From Saccharopolyspora phatthalungensis (GTDB lineage: Bacteria; Actinomycetota; Actinomycetes; Mycobacteriales; Pseudonocardiaceae): DNA of 64,000 bases. Location: NCBI RefSeq assembly GCF_014203395.1, contig NZ_JACHIW010000001.1:5005501-5069500 (forward strand), written 5' to 3'. Position numbers and translations under genes: made by a program. Below the pieces are notes generated by a model. That model did not search any database and had not been told where the DNA came from. It saw nothing but the letters and a program-made list of their open reading frames with translations. Position 1 is the stretch's first letter. Each line of letters opens with the position of its first letter. Of the stretch, positions 63,601 through 64,000 are shown piece by piece.

Positions 63601-64000
63601 GGGTCTTGCGGGAAAAAGATCAGGAGCGGGCGAAGTTGCAGGAGGACGCGCGGGTGGAGGCGCGTCGTGCTCGGGATGTCGGCGACCCTTACACCGCCGC
63701 GGTACTGGGGGAGAGGTTCGGAATGAGCGCGGCGTGGGGGCAGCGGCGGCTTGCGGAGATCAGAGGGGAGGGAGGTGTGACCTCGTCGGCTTTGCGAGTG
63801 CAGGAGGGGGAGCAGTTGCGGGAGGAGGCACGTGCGGAGGCGCGTCGTGCTCGTAACGCCGGCGAGCCCCACAGCGGTGCGGCGTTGGGGGAGAAGTTCG
63901 GAATGAGCGCAAGGTGGGGGGAGCGGCGGCTTGCGGAGATCAATGCCGAGGGTGGCGCGGGACGGCCGGATCCGCGGGCGGAGGCACCGGGTTTCGAGGA
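57606..64000 (+). CDS. Giant WXG100-like/polymorphic-toxin-type protein with HTH-like repeats (partial)
   Basis: Open without a stop for 2,131 codons and cut by the window edge. Start GTG 57606; GTG 57597 is possible. Residues 1-105 form a WXG100-like helical domain. Hydrophobic segments at about 105-230 could span or insert in membrane. About 340-700 is a disordered Ser/Asp/Pro/Gly-rich stretch. About 700-900 is a folded module (LRLPDGAVRVSVPVDV to REMALRIVRGTHDVVALIRGEA). From 1025 on there are at least 14 repeats in three blocks, separated by Gly/Ala/Pro linkers. Each core is about 40 residues: EARRARDAGEPYTG, then L17, F21-G22, W27, R31-L32 and E34. N-terminus and size match actinobacterial type VII secretion-linked toxins, but the C-terminal effector is out of view. 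Function is not established. Confidence 0.8.
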   Translation, partial: MSLLVPEEVRRLFQVLTGEDMTDADEDALFAVAERLEQGAVAVEVLDPVVREVMGQVRGGFSGKAADRFAERLDEFSPVLEAGGAGLRELAGFVRNLALQVQYLKFVTVGGLLLLLAEVAWAVAMAGLTGGASMAWLAARFAVMRFLLSRWWGQLFMRLAVAQVVGIGLQLLVEVGAQGAQFTLGTRKKWDGQLTGMAVGVGSFSALLAVPLSALGNVVGNAITKVLVRGLGDEIDAEVLTAAAKHAAEEHAQFYPLSSMARFADVVAKSVDDYTGMSVRAMWVARFGHGLGESLEEGLTEMLGEAGYGALSGQGAQWNPFSFTAGLSEAVGSGIGNLAGLALRGQLIPARRARDTSGGEKDSGGADTETDAVPSEDLKVAPRTQTGEIGPAKDLSNWDSTEPVPGSELVATELKPDRGSVGKSIPVTSGFLSTGFGAEKGTLGGGFGAPQSGFGATAKEDAAVLPSPSGTPSPDSLAYRASVLDRRVASPADGRAASGGVPRGVDDAIAGQDSKTDAREMPKDTASASWYADDESAPDELRDLDRPLTPPPPYSPPQGNELSHSHALGSGGPADRDHPSVDTSRVDAYKAVEDMRLVEPLAQLDDASAARSSLPGVGDVSDPLSDVAVSRYSQAAAVVPGSDVGATLPGQDFAWDGAIAPGVPAGRDSVAENADAARVGDDTTHSSMFPGSSGVVSPDGPLRLPDGAVRVSVPVDVAADGGVAEFVRDRVGDVGVSPVVLVSGDGSSPGVVVSSRQASVAARVLGRDVVALMPGYGRRGLRWMRFAPDEFRPRPVAGAIGLDPGAGGEYPTPNEVRLSGFGANTADRGVVAEWTASDLRREVDSARSVGGPREMALRIVRGTHDVVALIRGEAAISLNEVVVLVAAKVDEVGRGEAVRFSRELAARLDTQGSGLAIHAGAGSLSQTEVPAFGENAGNGHRPVEPGDGAVDPWLAGASWAESGPEEDFPILPEIVDTGAWDSIIDGAAWSPEELGDAAVDPGPEAVDAADRPESRKRLRELGRAEARRARDAGEPHSGATLAKKFGLSVSWGQQRLAEIRTEGAASRRAIRVREQDRLREEACVEARRARDAGERYTGAALGKAFGMSAAWGQRRLEEIRDERGKPRQALREQEQARANVREAARMEARRARDAGEPYSGKALGQKFGMGLAWGETRLNEIRGEGGGVRNAVGGSAGGASGSGGGGSAEGVPSVDVPADEWSQLVGELLAGEEFGGMSAESAFDPAAGPAFDPLAVAGWSGGDVGSGGGVSGDGLNEAGRWVFGADAADRVPGGMGTEMDSIAEDAAGLPADLNDAEADSAPESVDSLDRPDSPWLLKDEAAVEARRAHDASQPYTAEELGQKFGKSTEWGGQRLAEARTEVGANWRAVLAQEGKWLRVQARVEARRARDVGEPYIPESLAEKFGMSKTWARERLAEIKDDGGARRSVLPERQARERLREEARAEARRAHAGGAPYTGAALGKKFGKSRAWGHARLAETNDEGGATRKVPREQEGERLRETARVEARRARAGGAPYTAAALGLKFGMSMAWGKARLAEISGEGGATIASLQEEEREAARAEARGEARRARDAGEPYTAAALGKRFGKGQVWGWRRLAEISGEGGGHRSAAQVQEEARVEARRARDAGEPYTAVTLGKKFGKSRGWGGERLKEIRSEGGANRRAVLAQERAQELEEARAEARRARDAGEPHTGVTLGKEFGKGAVWGAQRLREIADEVGGGSGPGDGVPAEGIPSAGAAAAPSGLSRELASRPDSQGTGLGIRAGAGPDARAEDPVSEVAAPTESAGVPITRDFYPDVDAAFDSMDFRGWPSNVRRKASAGASRGRKRRRGDASDSVDEGAARRPAGPQPNFPISPEIGATSAAEGGLAGAYEQARVEARRARDAGEPYTGAALGAKFGKSAAWGKARLAEIKAEGGATRSALRGQEVERLREAARVEARRARDAGEPYTGAALGAKFGKSTTWGAARLAEISAEDGTARVLREKDQERAKLQEDARVEARRARDVGDPYTAAVLGERFGMSAAWGQRRLAEIRGEGGVTSSALRVQEGEQLREEARAEARRARNAGEPHSGAALGEKFGMSARWGERRLAEINAEGGAGRPDPRAEAPGFE
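60678..63956 (+). repeat. Fourteen in-frame ~180-bp repeats encoding HTH-like units
   Basis: Cores begin at 60678, 60858, 61044, 61635, 61815, 61998, 62178, 62358, 62520, 62700, 63294, 63474, 63657 and 63837. Spacing inside a block is 162-186 bp, mostly 180. All are in one frame. Blocks of three, seven and four units are separated by linkers at about 61164-61634 and 62820-63293. DNA identity is high (GAGGCGCGTCGTGCTCG recurs with few changes), so the array has expanded or been homogenised by recombination. Confidence 0.9.

Noticed and set aside
58273..63943. Several long minus-strand frames opposite the repeat gene
   Set aside because: They are Pro/Arg/Thr-rich complements of the GC-rich repeat. 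The plus-strand frame is continuous and has the conserved repeat residues.
1..64000. tRNA, rRNA, riboswitch or origin sequences
   Set aside because: Looked for cloverleaf ends, rRNA stretches and DnaA-box clusters by eye and saw none I could support.

Overview
The window is high-GC actinobacterial chromosome. The evidence is the strong G/C third-position bias, frequent GTG starts, GNTR/LacI/IclR regulators, DUF222-HNH and WXG100 proteins and IS30 debris. A Pseudonocardiales genome of the Saccharopolyspora/Amycolatopsis kind fits best, but that is inference. No rRNA, tRNA or CRISPR array was seen.

Layout. (1) 0.4-1.6 kb: a secreted-type WXG100 protein. (2) 1.7-9.4 kb, minus strand: a carbon monoxide dehydrogenase operon, coxM-coxS-coxL-XdhC/YHS fusion-coxD-coxE. 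CoxL carries the form I signature AYACSFR. The operon runs into a decapitated helicase. (3) 9.8-10.9 kb: a peptidoglycan-binding protein and two truncated gene ends. (4) 11-15.7 kb: a 2-oxoacid dehydrogenase (fused E1 and E2) divergent from a VOC protein and a GntR regulator, with a matched operator pair between them. (5) 15.9-17.8 kb: a DUF222-HNH gene, a 137-bp interrupted palindrome and a 75-bp direct-repeat array. (6) 17.8-38.8 kb: two parallel catabolic modules. Each has a metal-dependent amidohydrolase, an M24 'pita-bread' enzyme, a PanE-like reductase and a LacI regulator. They are joined by dehydrogenases, a Dabb protein and a ribose-type ABC transporter whose ATPase is fused to a second permease. 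The pathway is unassigned. (7) 38.9-56.1 kb: aromatic meta-cleavage genes: acetaldehyde dehydrogenase/aldolase, flavin hydroxylase, extradiol dioxygenase, FAH enzyme, alcohol and aldehyde dehydrogenases, an AAHS-like transporter, a decarboxylase-family amidohydrolase and two IclR regulators. A TCCT-N7-AGGA palindrome recurs at four promoters here. (8) 56.5-57.5 kb: cold-shock protein, a small ORF and an IS30 tail. (9) 57.6 kb to the right edge: an open reading frame of more than 2,131 codons. It encodes a giant WXG100-like/polymorphic-toxin-type protein with at least 14 copies of a ~60-residue unit. The core of each unit looks like a helix-turn-helix, and its most variable residues fall where a recognition helix would contact DNA.

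At least ten genes in the window are decapitated, internally deleted or frameshifted (helicase, two genes at 10.5 kb, VOC, hydantoinase B, TetR, pentenoate hydratase, SDR, class II aldolase, acyl-CoA dehydrogenase). This suggests repeated small deletions in an accessory region. The strongest candidate for something new is the repeat protein at the right edge. The regulons and the duplicated M24/amidohydrolase pathway come next.
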